Shown: in pieces, positions 44,207 to 54,500 of the stretch
Numbering within the stretch: position 1 is the stretch's first letter
Layout of the letters: every line of letters begins with the position of its first letter
Assembly: GCA_016713405.1 (NCBI GenBank)
Contig: JADJPF010000001.1
Span: 310,001 to 374,000 of the forward strand
Direction: 5' to 3'
From: Blastocatellia bacterium
GTDB lineage: Bacteria; Acidobacteriota; Blastocatellia; Chloracidobacteriales; JADJPF01
Length of the DNA: 64,000 nt
Notes under the pieces: generated by a model
Told to the model about the DNA's origin: nothing
Database searches by the model: none
The model's input: only the letters and a program-made list of their open reading frames with translations
Program-made: the position numbers and the translations under genes

Positions 44207-44514
44207 ATTGCTGACCTTTATAAAATAGCTACCTTTTAACAGTCCAATAGCTAAAACTTGCAGGCAGGCTTGGCTAAAGGGTCTATAAAAGTCTTTTTGC
44301 TTAGGGTTAATCATATTAAAAGCAGAGTAAGACGGCAAGAGCATTTTAAAGATTCTTGCCAGCTATTTGTTTGATTCTAAGCTATTATTAATAATCTTTC
44401 TCTAAATATCTTCTATTTAGTACAAAACTTCTATCTCCATAACTGCTAGAAAAAATTTTTAATAAAGGGTATAAAAAATACTTTGTTAAAAATTACTTAG
44501 GATCTAGTAAATAA

Positions 44515-45426
44515 ATGCGTGTTCATCACTTAAATTGTGCTACCATGTGTCCCTATAGTTCTTACTTAGTTAATGGCCCTAGTTATGATAATACTAGCAA
44601 TATAGATAGTAAAAAATTACCTTTTTTAACATTATTAGGTATAACTTCTGCTACTAAATATGGGTTTTTCTCTCCAGGTGAAATGGTATGTCATTGTTTA
44701 TTAATTGAAACTAATGAAGGATTAATATTAGTTGATACTGGAATAGGTTTGCAAGATATTGAAAAACCAACAGTTAGACTAGGTAAGTTTTTTGTAGCAG
44801 CAGTAAGACCTAAATTAGATAGAGAAGAAACCGCTGCTCAACAAATTCTTAAACTAGGTTTTAAGCTAGAAGATGTTAAACATATTTTTGTTACCCACCT
44901 AGATCTTGACCATGCAGGGGGACTTTCAGACTTTCCAAAAGCTAAAGTGCATGTTTTTGAGACCGAATATAAAGCCGCTATGAACCCAATTAGCTTAAAA
45001 GAAAAAAATCGCTATCGCTCGCTTCAGTGGGAACATAAGCCTGATTGGGCAATACATTCTTTAGAAAAGGGCGAAACCTGGTTTGGATTTGATAAAGTAC
45101 AAACTTTAGTAAATAATGAGACAGAAATATTACTAGTACCATTAGTTGGGCATAGTCGCGGGCATTGTGCTATTGCTGTTAAAACAAAGGAAAATTGGTT
45201 GCTACATTGTGGAGATGGATATTTTTTTCATGGAGAAATGTCTCCAAGCGGCTATCATTGCACTCCAGGATTATGGCTTTTTCAAAATATTGTTCAAGTA
45301 GATCCTGAAGCTAGAATAAATAATCAAGAGCGCTTACGTAGACTTGTACAATCTCATTCTAATGAAGTAAAAGTGTTTTGTGCGCATGACAAGGTAGAAT
45401 TAACTAACTTTCAAAATGGAAAATAG
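44515..45426 (+). CDS. MBL-fold metallo-hydrolase, lactonase-like
   Basis: A 303-residue metallo-beta-lactamase-fold protein. The metal motif THLDLDHAGG supplies His128, Asp130, Asp132 and His133. Further ligands come from LVGHSRGHCAI, LHCGDGYFFHGE and FCAHD. The start MRVHHLNCATMCP is characteristic of a group of MBL proteins annotated as N-acyl homoserine lactonase-like. Substrate is unproven: lactones or esters are likely. It is monocistronic or paired with the small gene at 45525, which has its own promoter. Confidence 0.88.
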   Translation: MRVHHLNCATMCPYSSYLVNGPSYDNTSNIDSKKLPFLTLLGITSATKYGFFSPGEMVCHCLLIETNEGLILVDTGIGLQDIEKPTVRLGKFFVAAVRPKLDREETAAQQILKLGFKLEDVKHIFVTHLDLDHAGGLSDFPKAKVHVFETEYKAAMNPISLKEKNRYRSLQWEHKPDWAIHSLEKGETWFGFDKVQTLVNNETEILLVPLVGHSRGHCAIAVKTKENWLLHCGDGYFFHGEMSPSGYHCTPGLWLFQNIVQVDPEARINNQERLRRLVQSHSNEVKVFCAHDKVELTNFQNGK

Positions 45427-45436
45427 GGTTTTATTC

Positions 45437-45466
45437 TTGACAGATTATAACGCAGCGCGTCATAAT
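45437..45466 (+). promoter_or_regulatory. Consensus-like promoter before the 64-residue gene
   Basis: A perfect TTGACA (45437-45442) and CATAAT (45461-45466) lie 18 bases apart, matching sigma-70 consensus at eleven of twelve positions. The region between is unusually GC-rich for the window. The predicted start is near 45473, giving a leader of about 50 bases before ATG 45525. Confidence 0.65.
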
Positions 45467-45524
45467 TTTGCTGCTACTAAATAACTTCAAATATGTTTTT
45501 TGAATAATAATAAAGGAAATTTAC

Positions 45525-45719
45525 ATGCAACAAGTAAAAGTTGGTCAAACTTGGCAAAGTCTATCTAACCAAAATGAAATTGTAATTAAAGATTTGCAAA
45601 ACAAAATAGTTGTAGCTGAAGTTACTAAAACTAAAGGGCTTGTATTTGATACAGTGTTTAACCTTGTTAACTCTTATAAATTAATTAAAGAGAGTATTTC
45701 TACTAGCAAAACAAACTAG
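45525..45719 (+). CDS. Small beta-rich protein of unknown function
   Basis: A 64-residue protein starting at ATG 45525 with AAAGGAA nine bases upstream and a strong promoter at 45437. The pattern VKVGQTWQSLSNQNEIVIKD, then KIVVAEVTKTKG, suggests alternating beta strands, as in small SH3-like or KOW-like barrels. The C-terminus is a Ser/Lys tail. No named family is recognised. The dedicated promoter argues for a real gene. Confidence 0.65.
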   Translation: MQQVKVGQTWQSLSNQNEIVIKDLQNKIVVAEVTKTKGLVFDTVFNLVNSYKLIKESISTSKTN

Positions 45720-45786
45720 AAATAAATTAATATTTTGCTTTAGATATTATGTCCTACTTAAGGACTATTAGTAGTACTTTGCTTTT

Positions 45787-46215
45787 TTACAGATCAAAAT
45801 TATTTTTGCTTTTATTAGAAAAGAAGTTTTTCTCTAACCTAATCTCTAATTTATCTTCCATTAACACAATAGCTACCACATCAAAACGATAAACTATATT
45901 CTTAAGCTGTAATAATTGTCTATATTTTTTAGCTACTTTTTTAAGTTTTAGTTGCTTACGTAAATCAACTGCTGCTTCTGGTGGTAAAAAATCGCTGCTT
46001 CTAGTCTTAACTTCAATAAAACAAAGTACATCTTCATCATATGCAATAATATCTATCTCTCCAGTGATAGGTTGGCCTGATAAACTACGACGTAGATATA
46101 CTATAAAATTAGTTACAACAATTTTATAGCCTTCTTTTTTTAAGAAATCTTTTGCTATTTCTTCACCTTTTTTACCTAAAATTTGAGTAGATATATTTTC
46201 TGTTTTGCTGATCAT
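45787..46215 (-). CDS. YraN/UPF0102-family nuclease-like protein
   Basis: A 142-residue protein with the UPF0102 pattern: GKKGEEIAKDFLKKEGYKIV at the N-terminus and the PD-(D/E)XK-like core GEIDIIAYDEDVLCFIEVKT, giving Asp and Glu/Lys candidates for a metal site. The ends FLPPEAAVDLRKQLKLKKVA complete the family signature. A 10-residue insertion (YLRRSLSGQP) lies before the core. Members are predicted endonucleases of the Holliday-junction-resolvase-like fold. The true role is unknown. It stands alone between convergent and divergent neighbours. Confidence 0.9.
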   Translation of the reverse strand: MISKTENISTQILGKKGEEIAKDFLKKEGYKIVVTNFIVYLRRSLSGQPITGEIDIIAYDEDVLCFIEVKTRSSDFLPPEAAVDLRKQLKLKKVAKKYRQLLQLKNIVYRFDVVAIVLMEDKLEIRLEKNFFSNKSKNNFDL

Positions 46216-46371
46216 AAACTTCCTAAATTAAATAAGATTTTTTATTATTGTGAATAGATGCAAAACTAAGAAATAAGCTGATTTGATTTGTCTCCCGCTA
46301 AAGCTTGCCTTAATATAGAAGCAATTTTCCCACTCTAAATCATTTATTAATTAACTTTTTGGGGTTCTATA

Positions 46372-47778
46372 ATGAAGACAATTCTAGTAGCAGTACGCGA
46401 TGAATCACTACTTACAATTATTAGTGAAGTCTTAAGCACTGTTGCTGCGGAAATGCAAACAGAAATTGATCCAACATTAGAAAAAATTGAAGAAACAATG
46501 CCTGCTTTAATTATAGTTGATTATACTGAACATCCAGAAAAAGTAGATGATTTATTTAGACAAGTTATTGAAAATGTTACTACTACAACTATTCCATTTA
46601 TGTTTATTATCCCAGAATCAGGTAAATGGAGTGAAATAGAAGATTTTCGCTTAGGATTTGATACTAAAGTTTCAAGAGAAAGACCTAAATTAGGTATTCA
46701 ACTACGTGTCCAAGCAATTCTAAAGAAAACCCGTACAGATGAAGTAGCTAATAGTAAAACAAAAGATTTACAACAAATTGTACAGTCAATCATTAAAAAA
46801 ACTAAAGGTGTGGGTGAAGACACAGGTAGCTATTTAGCTGCTAAACCTTTAATACAACGTCCAAAACTATTGATTGCTGAAGATGAACCATTAACACGGG
46901 ATGTTTTGCAAGCAGCCTTAGAAGAAGAATATGACCTAGTTTTTGCTTTTGATGGAAGTAAAGGCTATGAACTAGCTTTAAGAGAATTACCAGATTTAAT
47001 TATTTCTGATTATATGATGCCCATTATGGATGGTATGCAGCTACTACAAAAAGTTCGTAGCCATCCAGAACTTAAAAGCATCCCTTTTCTTTTCCTAACT
47101 GCTAAAAGCAGCACCGACGATAAAATAGAAGGGCTAGAACAAGGTGCTAGTGAATATTTAAGTAAGCCTTTCTCTGTACGTGAACTACAATTAAGAGTTA
47201 GACGATTAGTTGAAGATGCTCAATATCGTCGTGGTACTTCAGGAGCTTTACAAGGCCAACTTTCTGAAGTAGCACTCCCAGATATATTACACATAATTAA
47301 TAACAACCGAAAAAGTGGTGAGCTAGTAATTAATACTAGTTTTTTACGTGATCCAGTTCATATTTACTTTCAAGAAGGAAATATTATCAATGCTTCTTAT
47401 GGAAAAAATTCTGGCTTAAAAGCTTTTTTTCGATCATTAACCTTAGAACAAGGCAGTTTCACTTTTGAAACTAAGGTATGTAATGTTAAGTCATTGATTA
47501 AAGATCGTATGGAAAACCTTTTATTAGAAGGTTATCGCCAAATGGATGAATTTGAGATGTTAAGAACTAAATTTTCTTCTGGCCTAGATGCTCACCTTAG
47601 ACCAGGTACGGAAAAGGCTGTTCAATCAGGTCTCTCTAATGTTGATGCTATTGTACTTTTTGCCATTGGCGCACAAGCAACAGTTCAAGAAGTTTTAGAA
47701 AAAGTTGCTTTTACAGATTTTGAAGTAATGGAAAGTATTATTAACCTTCTTGACGCTAGATTAATTACCACAGATTAA
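46372..47778 (+). CDS. Double-receiver protein with PATAN (DUF4388) domain
   Basis: A 468-residue protein. Residues 1-120 form a degenerate receiver (VAVRDESLL and IIVDYTEHPE, without the canonical metal pair). A canonical receiver (about 163-280) has AEDEP, phosphoacceptor Asp in LIISDYMMP and Lys in YLSKPF. Residues 295-400 are a DUF4388/PATAN domain: LQGQLSEVALPDILHIINNN, KSGELVI and YFQEGNIINASYG. PATAN regulators in cyanobacteria and myxobacteria act in phototaxis or pilus control. The kinase at 9.4 kb carries another PATAN domain. The gene ends 52 bases before hutU. Confidence 0.9.
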   Translation: MKTILVAVRDESLLTIISEVLSTVAAEMQTEIDPTLEKIEETMPALIIVDYTEHPEKVDDLFRQVIENVTTTTIPFMFIIPESGKWSEIEDFRLGFDTKVSRERPKLGIQLRVQAILKKTRTDEVANSKTKDLQQIVQSIIKKTKGVGEDTGSYLAAKPLIQRPKLLIAEDEPLTRDVLQAALEEEYDLVFAFDGSKGYELALRELPDLIISDYMMPIMDGMQLLQKVRSHPELKSIPFLFLTAKSSTDDKIEGLEQGASEYLSKPFSVRELQLRVRRLVEDAQYRRGTSGALQGQLSEVALPDILHIINNNRKSGELVINTSFLRDPVHIYFQEGNIINASYGKNSGLKAFFRSLTLEQGSFTFETKVCNVKSLIKDRMENLLLEGYRQMDEFEMLRTKFSSGLDAHLRPGTEKAVQSGLSNVDAIVLFAIGAQATVQEVLEKVAFTDFEVMESIINLLDARLITTD

Positions 47779-47830
47779 TAACTAATAAAGAAAGCCCAAA
47801 ATAATTTTTTATGCTTATGGAGGCAATTTA

Positions 47831-49480
47831 ATGCAGGAAATTCGCGCAGCACATGGTAATAAACTTCAATGCAAGGGTTGGCACCAAGAAGCTGCCTTAC
47901 GTATGTTAATGAATAATCTTGATCCAAATGTAGCCGAAAAACCTGAAGATTTAATTGTTTATGGAGGAGTTGGTAAGGCTGCGCGTAACTGGGCATGTTA
48001 TCAAGCAATTGTAAAAAGCTTAATTAATTTAGAAGACGATGAAACTTTGTTAGTCCAATCTGGTAAACCTGTAGCCATATTTCGCACTCATGAATATGCT
48101 CCAAGGGTTTTAATTGCTAATTCTAATTTAGTTGGTAATTGGGCAAATTGGGATGAATTTCATCGACTAGAAAAACTAGGTTTAATGATGTATGGTCAAA
48201 TGACCGCAGGAAGCTGGATTTATATAGGGACACAAGGAATTGTACAAGGTACATTTGAAACTTTTGCCTCTGTTGCGGATAAGCATTTTGGAGGTAGTCT
48301 TAAAGGTAAATTAGTAGTTTCTGGCGGTATTGGTGGAATGGGTGGCGCACAACCTTTAGCAGCAGTAATGAATGGAGCAGCTTTTTTAGGTATAGATGTT
48401 GATCCATCAAGAATAGAAAAGCGCATTCAAACCCGTTATTGTGATCAAATTTCCTATTCTTTAGATGAAGCCTTAGATTTAGTTTTAACAGCTAAAGCCC
48501 AAGGTCAAGCTTTATCAGTTGGCTTAGTTGGAAATTGTGCTGATGTTTTACCAGAACTTGTAAGACGTGGCATTGTTCCAGATGTGCTAACAGATCAAAC
48601 TAGTGCGCATGATGCTCTAAATGGCTATGTTCCCAATGGTTTGAGTTTGTCAGAAGCTTTTGCTTTACGTGTAGAAAATCCAAGCGAATATATAAAACTC
48701 TCTCAAGCTGCAATGGCTAAACACGTTGAAGCAATGCTAGAGCTACAAAAAATGGGTGCAGTAACTTTTGATTATGGCAATAACATTCGCGCTCAGGCTA
48801 AAGAACAAGGTGTAAGCAATGCTTTTAATATACCTGGATTTGTACCTGAATATATTCGTCCGCTATTTTGTGAAGGAAAAGGGCCTTTTCGCTGGGTAGC
48901 TCTCTCAGGGGATCCGGCTGATATTCGTCGCACAGATGATTTAGCCCTAGAACTTTTTCCAGAAAATGAAGCTCTAGCACGTTGGCTACGTTTAGCGCGT
49001 GAAAGAATCGCTTTCCAAGGTCTTCCTGCAAGAATTTGTTGGCTAGGTTATGGCGAACGCGCTTTATTTGCTGAAGCAATGAATGACCTAGTTAAACAAG
49101 GAAAACTTTCTGCCCCAATAGTTATTGGGCGAGATCATTTAGATTGCGGATCGGTTGCCTCTCCTTTTAGAGAAACTGAAAATATGAAAGATGGATCTGA
49201 TGCAATTTCTGACTGGCCCATATTAAATGCTTTGCTAAATACGGCTTCTGGTGCTAGCTGGGTGTCATTTCATCATGGCGGTGGAGTTGGTATAGGTTAT
49301 AGTCTACACGCAGGCCAAGTAAGTGTTGCTGATGGGACTGCCCTGGCCGCTAAACGTCTTAACCGTGTTCTTACTAATGACCCTGGCATAGGGGTTGCAC
49401 GTCATGTTGATGCTGGTTATGATGAAGCCGTTGAAGTTGCTAATAATAAAGGCATAAAAATCCCTTTACTAAATCAATGA
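47831..49480 (+). CDS. hutU: Urocanate hydratase
   Basis: A 549-residue NAD-dependent enzyme converting urocanate to imidazolone propionate in histidine degradation. Family motifs include NNLDPNVAEKPEDLIVYGG, AARNWACYQAIV, the GGIGGMGGAQPLAAVMNGAA NAD-binding stretch, and the C-terminal SGASWVSFHHGGGVGIGYS. The YGDP-type start motif is replaced by variants typical of some phyla. TGGAGG lies nine bases before the ATG. The stop is TGA. No hutH, hutI or hutG is nearby. It is followed by pgsA at 30 bases. Confidence 0.95.
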   Translation: MQEIRAAHGNKLQCKGWHQEAALRMLMNNLDPNVAEKPEDLIVYGGVGKAARNWACYQAIVKSLINLEDDETLLVQSGKPVAIFRTHEYAPRVLIANSNLVGNWANWDEFHRLEKLGLMMYGQMTAGSWIYIGTQGIVQGTFETFASVADKHFGGSLKGKLVVSGGIGGMGGAQPLAAVMNGAAFLGIDVDPSRIEKRIQTRYCDQISYSLDEALDLVLTAKAQGQALSVGLVGNCADVLPELVRRGIVPDVLTDQTSAHDALNGYVPNGLSLSEAFALRVENPSEYIKLSQAAMAKHVEAMLELQKMGAVTFDYGNNIRAQAKEQGVSNAFNIPGFVPEYIRPLFCEGKGPFRWVALSGDPADIRRTDDLALELFPENEALARWLRLARERIAFQGLPARICWLGYGERALFAEAMNDLVKQGKLSAPIVIGRDHLDCGSVASPFRETENMKDGSDAISDWPILNALLNTASGASWVSFHHGGGVGIGYSLHAGQVSVADGTALAAKRLNRVLTNDPGIGVARHVDAGYDEAVEVANNKGIKIPLLNQ

Positions 49481-49510
49481 TTAAACTAAAAGCTGTTAGC
49501 CTAAACTCTT

Positions 49511-50086
49511 GTGAAAAAAGAAGATTTAACTATTCCCAATCTATTAACATTACTTAGAATCCTGTTGATTCCGTTTTTTGTTTGGGAAATCCTAAAGCTA
49601 AATTTTACTTTAGCCTTGATAATCTTTTTTATTGCAGGTATTAGTGATGGTCTAGATGGTTTTTTAGCTCGCCGATTTAATCAACAAAGCAGACTTGGTC
49701 AATGGCTAGATCCTATAGCTGATAAATTATTACTTACTGTTACTTACCTGGTTTTAACTTTACCTGATAAAGGTTATCAACCCCTACCCATTTGGTTAAC
49801 TGCTGCTACCATAATTAGAGATATAGGTATTGTTGTAGTAGCATTAATTATTCGCCAACTAACTGGCTTTAGTGACTTTAAGCCTTCTCAACCTGGTAAA
49901 TGGAATACAACAATTTTATTAATTACAGTTTTAGTCTTTCTTATTAGTAATAGTATAGGTTACTATCAAGAATACTTAATTATTTTTTATGTTTTATCTC
50001 TGTTTATGACTGTTTTTTCTGGACTACATTATATTTATTTTGTAAACCAAGAATTAGTAGAGTATCGCCGCACACAAAGGGGTTAA
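49511..50086 (+). CDS. pgsA: CDP-alcohol phosphatidyltransferase, PgsA-like
   Basis: A 191-residue membrane enzyme. The CDP-alcohol motif is SDGLDGFLARRFNQQSRLGQ (residues 44-63) with Asp-Pro-x-x-Asp-Lys following, matching D-G-x2-A-R-x8-G-x3-D-x3-D. Four or five membrane spans are predicted. It would make phosphatidylglycerol phosphate from CDP-diacylglycerol and glycerol-3-phosphate. The start is GTG 49511, with weak ribosome-site support. It is two bases upstream of the AI-2E-type gene, so the two share a transcript. PgsA rather than another CDP-alcohol transferase is inferred from size and motifs. Confidence 0.87.
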   Translation: MKKEDLTIPNLLTLLRILLIPFFVWEILKLNFTLALIIFFIAGISDGLDGFLARRFNQQSRLGQWLDPIADKLLLTVTYLVLTLPDKGYQPLPIWLTAATIIRDIGIVVVALIIRQLTGFSDFKPSQPGKWNTTILLITVLVFLISNSIGYYQEYLIIFYVLSLFMTVFSGLHYIYFVNQELVEYRRTQRG

Positions 50087-50088
50087 CT

Positions 50089-51459
50089 ATGCCATCATCT
50101 ACACAAAACCTACCACCTATTGGGCCAAGCTCTAACAAATGGCCTAAAATGTTTCCTTTTATTGTTACGCTTTTAGGCTTTCTATTGCTTGCTTATATGG
50201 GTATTGGTGTAGTGCAGCGTTTATCACAAATTATTGCTCCTGTTTTTGTTCCTCTGCTAATTTCTCTAGCCGTTGCATATATTTTAGAACCTTTAGTAGA
50301 ACGATTTGAGGCTTATCGCTTTTCTCGTTCCAATTCAACTATTATTGCTTTACTGCTGACAGGTTTGTTTTTAGGTGTACTTTTATTTGTTTTCTTACCA
50401 AAATTCTGGCTACAGCTTTCAGATATTATTGCTAGACTTCCTAATGTTGTTAAATCTGTTGCTACCTGGGCCCAACCTAAATTAGATACTCTTCGCGCTC
50501 GCAATCCTGCGGCCTTTGAAAAAGTTTTTGAAAGCTTTAATGAATTTACTCAAGATCCTTCAGCCGTTACAGAACCTGTTGTTGGTTTTGTTAAAGGTAG
50601 TATCTTACAAATTGGTAGTATTACAGCTAGCGTATTAAACTTAATCTTAATCCCATTATTTATTTATTATATTCTAGTAGATTTCCGTATACTTACAGGA
50701 ATGCTTTATCAAACTGTACCCCCACGTAATCGAGGAACAGTTTCTGAACTATTTGGACAAGTTGATGCTGTACTACGTAACTTTGTTAGAGGACAACTAA
50801 TTGTATGTAGCGCGATGGCTACACTTTATGTTATTGCATTTTTCTTTTTAGACGTGCCTATGTGGTTTGCTTTAGGCATATTATCTGGATTTGGTCATAT
50901 AGTTCCTTATATTGGTACTGGTTCAGCCGCAGTTTTAGTAATTAGTTTTACTGCAATTAGTCATCCTGAAGCTTGGCGAATAGTTGCGGTTATTGCTTGT
51001 TATCCAATTGTTCAAAGTATTGAAGGTTTTATCTTAACTCCAAAAATTTTAGGAGAAAAACTAGAACTCCATCCATTTATGGTATTAGTTGGCATTATTC
51101 TTGGACATCATTTATTTGGAATTTTAGGAATTGTTTTGGCTGCTCCTGTAATGGCTAGTGCTAAGATATTTATTGGCTACCTCTACCAACGTTACTTAAA
51201 ATCCACTTATTATCAACGCCCTGCTAGCGTTTCCTCCCAAACTATCCCTTTTGTAGAAGTTGGTTCAAGTCAAATTGTTAGCGATAATAGTTTTGTTAGT
51301 TTTACTACAGGTAATACAGGTAAACTTACTATTCCAAAACTTATTAATCCTATAGTTACAGAAGCAACATTTATTATTGAAACAGAGAAAAAAGATAAAG
51401 AAAACCAACAAGAAGAAGATAGCAAAGATAGAGAAAAAGAATCTATTGAGACTTCTTAA
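50089..51459 (+). CDS. AI-2E-family (PerM/YhhT-like) transporter
   Basis: A 456-residue membrane protein with about eight spans. Recognisable parts are the paired N-terminal spans with IIAPVFVPLLISLAVAYILEP, a periplasmic helical region (LPNVVKSVATWAQPKLD), the VLRNFVRGQLIVC segment, GFGHIVPYIGTG, LTPKILGEKLELHPFMVLVG and GILGIVLAAPVMA. Substrates vary in this family, so quorum-signal transport should not be assumed. A charged cytoplasmic tail of about 75 residues ends in Glu/Lys/Asp repeats. It is coupled to pgsA and ends at a bidirectional terminator. Confidence 0.9.
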   Translation: MPSSTQNLPPIGPSSNKWPKMFPFIVTLLGFLLLAYMGIGVVQRLSQIIAPVFVPLLISLAVAYILEPLVERFEAYRFSRSNSTIIALLLTGLFLGVLLFVFLPKFWLQLSDIIARLPNVVKSVATWAQPKLDTLRARNPAAFEKVFESFNEFTQDPSAVTEPVVGFVKGSILQIGSITASVLNLILIPLFIYYILVDFRILTGMLYQTVPPRNRGTVSELFGQVDAVLRNFVRGQLIVCSAMATLYVIAFFFLDVPMWFALGILSGFGHIVPYIGTGSAAVLVISFTAISHPEAWRIVAVIACYPIVQSIEGFILTPKILGEKLELHPFMVLVGIILGHHLFGILGIVLAAPVMASAKIFIGYLYQRYLKSTYYQRPASVSSQTIPFVEVGSSQIVSDNSFVSFTTGNTGKLTIPKLINPIVTEATFIIETEKKDKENQQEEDSKDREKESIETS

Positions 51460-51467
51460 TTTTTAAG

Positions 51468-51504
51468 TTGATGATCTTGGCAATTTAAGAGCCAAGATCA
51501 TCAA
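51468..51504. terminator. Bidirectional terminator
   Basis: ttgatgatcttggc (51468-51481) and gccaagatcatcaa (51491-51504) form a perfect 14-pair stem with a nine-base loop. It lies between the converging AI-2E-type and VPS10-like genes, with T-rich sequence on both sides, so it can stop transcripts from either direction. Confidence 0.9.
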
Positions 51505-51516
51505 TAAAAACAATGG

Positions 51517-54500
51517 TTATTTATTTCTTGCCTTTAAGATTATTGCTGGAAAGTTTTGCTCCTTAATTGATTGATTAAGATTCTTCAAATCTTGATCTAT
51601 TAAACTAGAAAGTTTTTGTAACTGAACATCAACCTTGCCTGATAATTCTTGATAAACCGCATAAGCTTGTTTTGTAGGCTTATAATCTCCATCTCCAACC
51701 GTATCAGCCAACAAAGTTAACTTATCATTTAACTTAATAGGAAAATTAAGCGGATCTTGGGAACTACGATTCTTCGTCTGATAAAGCTCTTCTTCTACTG
51801 CTGTAAGCTTTTCTTTTAAGCTTTTAGCTAATTCCAAGCTATTTTTGGCTATTGCTTGGTCTTTTAATCGTGAAGAAATATCGTCAAGCTGTTTTTTTAC
51901 TTCTCGAATTTGAATAATTGCTAAATGAGACTCATTGATTTTATTACTAATTTTTGTTAGCAAATCAAACTGCTCTTGAAAATCTTCTTGTGTGCTAGTG
52001 TGACGAGGATCTTTTTTTAGCTCAAAGTTTTGTGTAAATGTTTTATCTCCAACAGTTAGCTTTACTTGGTAATTACCGGGAACAACTCTTGGCCCTGCAG
52101 GAGTTCCACCCCATAAAATCATCCCAGCAAATTTAGTTGGGTTTTCAACTCTTAAATTCCAAATAAAACGATTTAGTCCTTGTTGATAAGTAAAACTGTC
52201 AGGTCTGTTTGGATCGTCGTCTCGCTTTTCTTCGCCATCTTTATCTTTGCCAACAAAAGTTTTTAGTAATATGCCTTTGCTATCAAAAAATTCTAATTTT
52301 ACTTGGGTATTAGCATCAGGTTTATTCTTGAAATAATAGTTTACCACTGCTCCATTAGGCGCATTTTCTCCAACTGTTGCAGTTGGTTGGAGTTGTGGAG
52401 CAAAACCAGCCATTCTATAAGGATCTTCTGGCTTAAAAAGATGATAGTCTGATTTAGCTACTTCATCAGACATTTGATGTAAAAGTGTCAAATCATCAAT
52501 TATCCAAAAGCTACGACCTTGAGTAGCTGCTATTAAGTCTTTTTCTCGCTTATGAATTACTAAATCTGTAATTGGCACAACAGGTAAGTTTAATTGTAGT
52601 GGTTGCCAGTTCTCACCATCATTAAAGGAAACATAAACCCCAAGTTCTGTACCAGCATAAAGTAGCCCTGCACGATTTGGATCTTCACGAATTACCCTTG
52701 TAAATGCTTGATCTGCAATACCATTAACTATTTTTTTCCAAGTTTTTCCATAATCGCTAGTTTTATAAAGATAGGGACGAAAATCATCAGATTTATACAT
52801 TGTCCCAGCAATATAAGCCTTGGCTGCACTGTGTGGAGACGCTTCTAAGGAATTAATTTGAATCCATTCTGGTAAATCTTTTGGAGTAACATTTTGCCAG
52901 TTTTTGCCGCCATCTTGAGTAATATGCACTAGTCCATCATCACTGCCTACCCAAATTAAATCTTTTTGAAGGGAAGATTCCATTACAGCAAAAATTGTAT
53001 CGTAATACTCTACGCTAGTATTATCTTTAGTAATTGGCCCGCCTGATGGCCCTTGGCGACTTTTATCATTACGTGTTAAATCTGGACTAATTTCTTGCCA
53101 GCTATCACCTTCATTTGTGGACTTAAATAAAACATTTGCTGCTGCATAAATAGTGCTACTATCGTGAGGAGAAAATAAAATAGGAAAATTCCATTGAAAA
53201 CGATATTTTAAGCCTTCTGCGCCTGCTCCCATTGGGTTATCAGGCCAAATGCTAATATCTCTGGTTTGTCCTGTTATATGATCATAGCGAGTAAAAAAGC
53301 CGTCATATGAGCCAGCAAAAACAATATTAGAATTTTTTGGATGAGGGGCAATCCAGCCACTTTCACCACCGCCAATAGCATACCAATTACGGCGATCTAT
53401 TGAACCTCCATTAGTACGACTTGCAATTTTTACTGTTGAATTATCTTGTTGCGCTCCATAAATGTTGTAAGGGAAGTCATTATCTACAGTCACACGATAA
53501 AATTGTGCTGTAGCTTGATCTTGTTCTGTCCAAGTCTTTCCACCATTAAAAGACACGGACGCGCCGCCATCATCACCATAAATCATACGTAGCGGATTAT
53601 TAGGATCAATCCAAAGGTCATGATTATCTCCATGAGGAACGCTAATAGGTGAAAAGCTCTTTCCACCATCATTTGACTTATGAAAGTGGACATTTAACAC
53701 ATAAACTGTATCTAAGTTTTTAGGATCAGCATAAATTCTGGAGTAATACCAAGCGCGTTGTCTTAAATTTCGGTCTTCATTAACTCTTGCCCAAGTTTTG
53801 CCAGCATCATCAGAACGAAAAACACCGCCTTCTTCAGCCTCAACAATTGCCCAAACTCGATCATGATTTACTGGTGAAACTGTAACACCAATATTTCCAA
53901 TTGTGGTTTTTGGTAAGCCTTTATTTTGAGTAAGCTCTGTCCAAGTGTCTCCACCATCAGTAGACTTAAATAGTCCGCTACCTTTACCACCACTTTCTAA
54001 GCTATAAGGAGTTCTACGGACTTCCCAAAGCCCAGCATAGAGAGTATTTGCGTTAACAGGGTCAATAATTAGGTCTGTTGCTCCTGTTTTTTCATTTCTA
54101 TAAAGAATCTTTGTCCAATTTTTTCCGCCATCGGTTGAGCGAAAAACGCCGCGTTCCGTGTTATCACCAAATAAATGTCCAAGTGCCCCTACATAAACAA
54201 TATCAGGGTTTTTTGGATGAATACGAACTCTAAAAATATGACGACTATCTTTTAATCCAATATGTTTCCAAGTGCTACCAGCATCAGTTGATTTATAGAT
54301 TCCATCACCATGAGAGACATTGCCGCGAACAGTTCTTTCACCCATACCTAAATAAATTACATTAGGGTCACTTTCAGCAACAGCAATAGCACCTACTGAA
54401 CCTGTTCCAATTTGTCCATCTGTGATTGGTCGCCAATTTTCGCCACCATCAATTGTTTTCCAAACTCCTCCACCTGTTGCACCAAAATAATAGGTAAACT

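Noticed and set aside
44207..44344. N-terminal extension of the S26-type peptidase
   Set aside because: No ribosome site at 44344 and atypical residues; AAAGG at the internal ATG (44206) is better.
47775..48008. Minus-strand frame of 77 residues overlapping hutU
   Set aside because: It lies entirely over the start region of a well-supported urocanate hydratase gene and has no family match or ribosome site.
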